13,155 nucleotides of DNA, from NCBI GenBank assembly GCA_013154205.1, contig JAADCY010000085.1, positions 1 through 13,155 of the forward strand. Direction: 5' to 3'. Positions 12,068 through 13,155 of the stretch are shown here, one piece after another (positions within the stretch are counted from its first letter, which is position 1; every line of letters starts with the position of its first letter). The notes under the pieces were generated by a model. The model was not told where the DNA came from. It did not search any database and was given only the letters and a program-made list of their open reading frames with translations. The stretch comes from Thermoproteota archaeon. Its GTDB lineage: Archaea > Thermoproteota > Thermoprotei_A > Sulfolobales > Desulfurococcaceae. The position numbers were made by a program, and so were the translations under genes.

Positions 12068-13155
12068 ATGAAAGCATTAGTACTCAGCCTGGCGAGCCGG
12101 CTCCACAGCAAGGAGTATTATTCCCAGCTCTACGAGAGCTTCAAGAGGTTCTTCAGAAGCGTCGAGGGCACCACCATTATTGAAGAGCCACAATACGATG
12201 TGCCCGAGATACCCAGAGATGACTACGACCTAGTCTTCATGGTCATACTGACCGGGGGGACTAGTAGATTAGCCGAGCAGGTTACCAAGAAGTTGAACAT
12301 ACCCGTCGTACTAATAGCTCATAATAAGCACAACAGCCTCGCCTCAGCCCTCAGCGCTAGGGAAAGGATCAGGAAGCTAGGGCTAAAAGTACTGCTTGTC
12401 CTCGCCAATGACGAGTATACCCTGGCATCCAAGCTGACACCCATAATTAAGGGTATTAGGACAGCGATAGCTTTGTCAAAGCTACGGGTCCTCGAGATCA
12501 ATAGGGAGGGTGTGCCGAGCCCGCGTGCCAAGTACTTCATGGACGTCACGGGGACGAGGGTTGAGGCTATTAGCTACAAGGAAGTCCTTGAGAGAGCCGA
12601 GAAGGCCTCGGAGAAAGAACTGGAAGAGCTAAGGGAGACTGACGGCTTGAACATTGATACCTCCGGTGTTGACCCGGAGTATCTTGATAAGACTCTCCGC
12701 ATATACTATGCGTTGAGAAAGATCGTTCTCGAGAAAGGCTATAATGCGGTATCGATCGATTGCTTCCCATTCATAGTAGAGTATGGTGTGACACCATGCC
12801 TCGCCGTAGCACTCCTCAACAACGACGGCATACCTACAGCTTGTGAAGACGACTACTACAGCCTGATAATGTTGTTCATAAGCCTTAGCTTCACGGGTAA
12901 GCCTGGATGGATAGCCAATCCTAGCGGCGCCACCGATGAGGGATACTTGAGGTTCGCCCACTGCACCATAGCTCCGGGGCTGGGCAAGAACTGCTACCTG
13001 GTACCCCATTTCGAGACCGGGAAGCCCTATGCTGTCACGTGCAGGTTGAGGAATAAGAGATACGTGTTCGGAAGGATAACGACGAACTACACCGGCATAG
13101 TCCTCTACCGTGGCAAGAAGGTTAGGAGCGGCTTGTTAGAGCCAGGCTACTGTAG
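12068..13155 (+). CDS. L-fucose isomerase-like sugar isomerase (3'-truncated by window end)
   Basis: At least 362 residues, with no stop before the window edge. It resembles the L-fucose/L-arabinose isomerase-like group, enzymes that interconvert aldoses and ketoses using a divalent metal. The N-terminal half is a Rossmann-like domain (MKALVLSLASRLHS; the loop LTGGTSRL; a strand LKVLLVLAND). The second half holds the hallmark series D231-C232 (SIDCFPF), GVTPCLAVALLNNDGIP, then C259-E260-D261 (ACEDD), and H298-C299 (FAHCTIAPG), which would supply metal ligands or catalytic residues. Start ATG 12068 has AAGGGTG at 12054-12060. It has no neighbour in the window on its strand closer than the surface protein. 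The substrate cannot be read, and some relatives have no proven isomerase activity. Confidence 0.8.
   Translation, partial: MKALVLSLASRLHSKEYYSQLYESFKRFFRSVEGTTIIEEPQYDVPEIPRDDYDLVFMVILTGGTSRLAEQVTKKLNIPVVLIAHNKHNSLASALSARERIRKLGLKVLLVLANDEYTLASKLTPIIKGIRTAIALSKLRVLEINREGVPSPRAKYFMDVTGTRVEAISYKEVLERAEKASEKELEELRETDGLNIDTSGVDPEYLDKTLRIYYALRKIVLEKGYNAVSIDCFPFIVEYGVTPCLAVALLNNDGIPTACEDDYYSLIMLFISLSFTGKPGWIANPSGATDEGYLRFAHCTIAPGLGKNCYLVPHFETGKPYAVTCRLRNKRYVFGRITTNYTGIVLYRGKKVRSGLLEPGYC

Noticed and set aside
12319..13009. Minus-strand open frames across the isomerase gene
   Set aside because: The plus strand carries one uninterrupted frame from 12068 to the window end with a ribosome site and isomerase motifs, so these are shadows.
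1..13155. CRISPR array, insertion sequence, integrase/att site, tRNA or rRNA
   Set aside because: No regular spaced repeats, no transposase or recombinase motifs, no long terminal repeats and no tRNA-like fold or T-loop sequence seen on reading both strands.

Overview
The window looks like a piece of a hyperthermophilic anaerobic crenarchaeon, most likely of the Desulfurococcales type (Staphylothermus/Desulfurococcus/Thermosphaera-like). This is inferred from dense compact genes, AGG/AGA arginine and ATA isoleucine codons, TTG and GTG starts, purine-rich GGTGA-type ribosome sites, A/T-rich archaeal TATA-like promoters, and a sodium-pumping oxaloacetate decarboxylase. The species cannot be fixed from sequence alone. 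I see no rRNA, tRNA, CRISPR or insertion sequence.

Layout. (1) 1-99: the C-terminal end of an unrecognised gene. (2) 100-401: a 302-base A/T-rich non-coding region with oligo-T stops and the promoter of the next operon. (3) 402-5063: a complete four-gene ABC importer of the carbohydrate-uptake family 1 type: an anchored solute-binding protein, two MalF/MalG-type permeases and a MalK-type ATPase. (4) 5071-5421 (minus): a small DUF2061 membrane protein. It is divergent from (5), an anchored surface protein with a small beta-rich outer domain (5534-6034). (6) 6067-7704 (minus): oadB and oadG, the membrane subunits of a Na+-translocating oxaloacetate decarboxylase. (7) 7843-9120 (plus): sufS, a group II cysteine desulfurase. 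(8) 9185-10948 (minus): oadA, the biotin-carrying carboxyltransferase subunit. (9) 11128-11913: a surface protein with membrane segments at both ends, divergent from oadA. (10) 12068-13155: an L-fucose isomerase-like sugar isomerase, cut by the window edge.

How it works together. The importer would bring in a sugar or oligosaccharide. The Oad complex would couple oxaloacetate decarboxylation to Na+ export in an anaerobic fermenter. OadB retains every residue I could align to the known Na+/H+ pathway (D147, Y173, N317, G321, S326), and OadA has the metal site and the biotinyl lysine, so the pump looks functional. The set is split in two by sufS on the opposite strand.

The most interesting signal is regulatory. 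Inverted repeats built from the half-site TTCAAC/GTTGAA lie over the predicted transcription start of oadB (7704-7720), of oadA (10978-10998) and, with one mismatch but the same 8-base spacing as oadA, of the ABC operon (308-327). The two oad promoters also share the 12-mer ATTAATTGAATA. I read this as a possible shared operator linking solute uptake to the sodium-pumping decarboxylase. It is an inference from sequence only.
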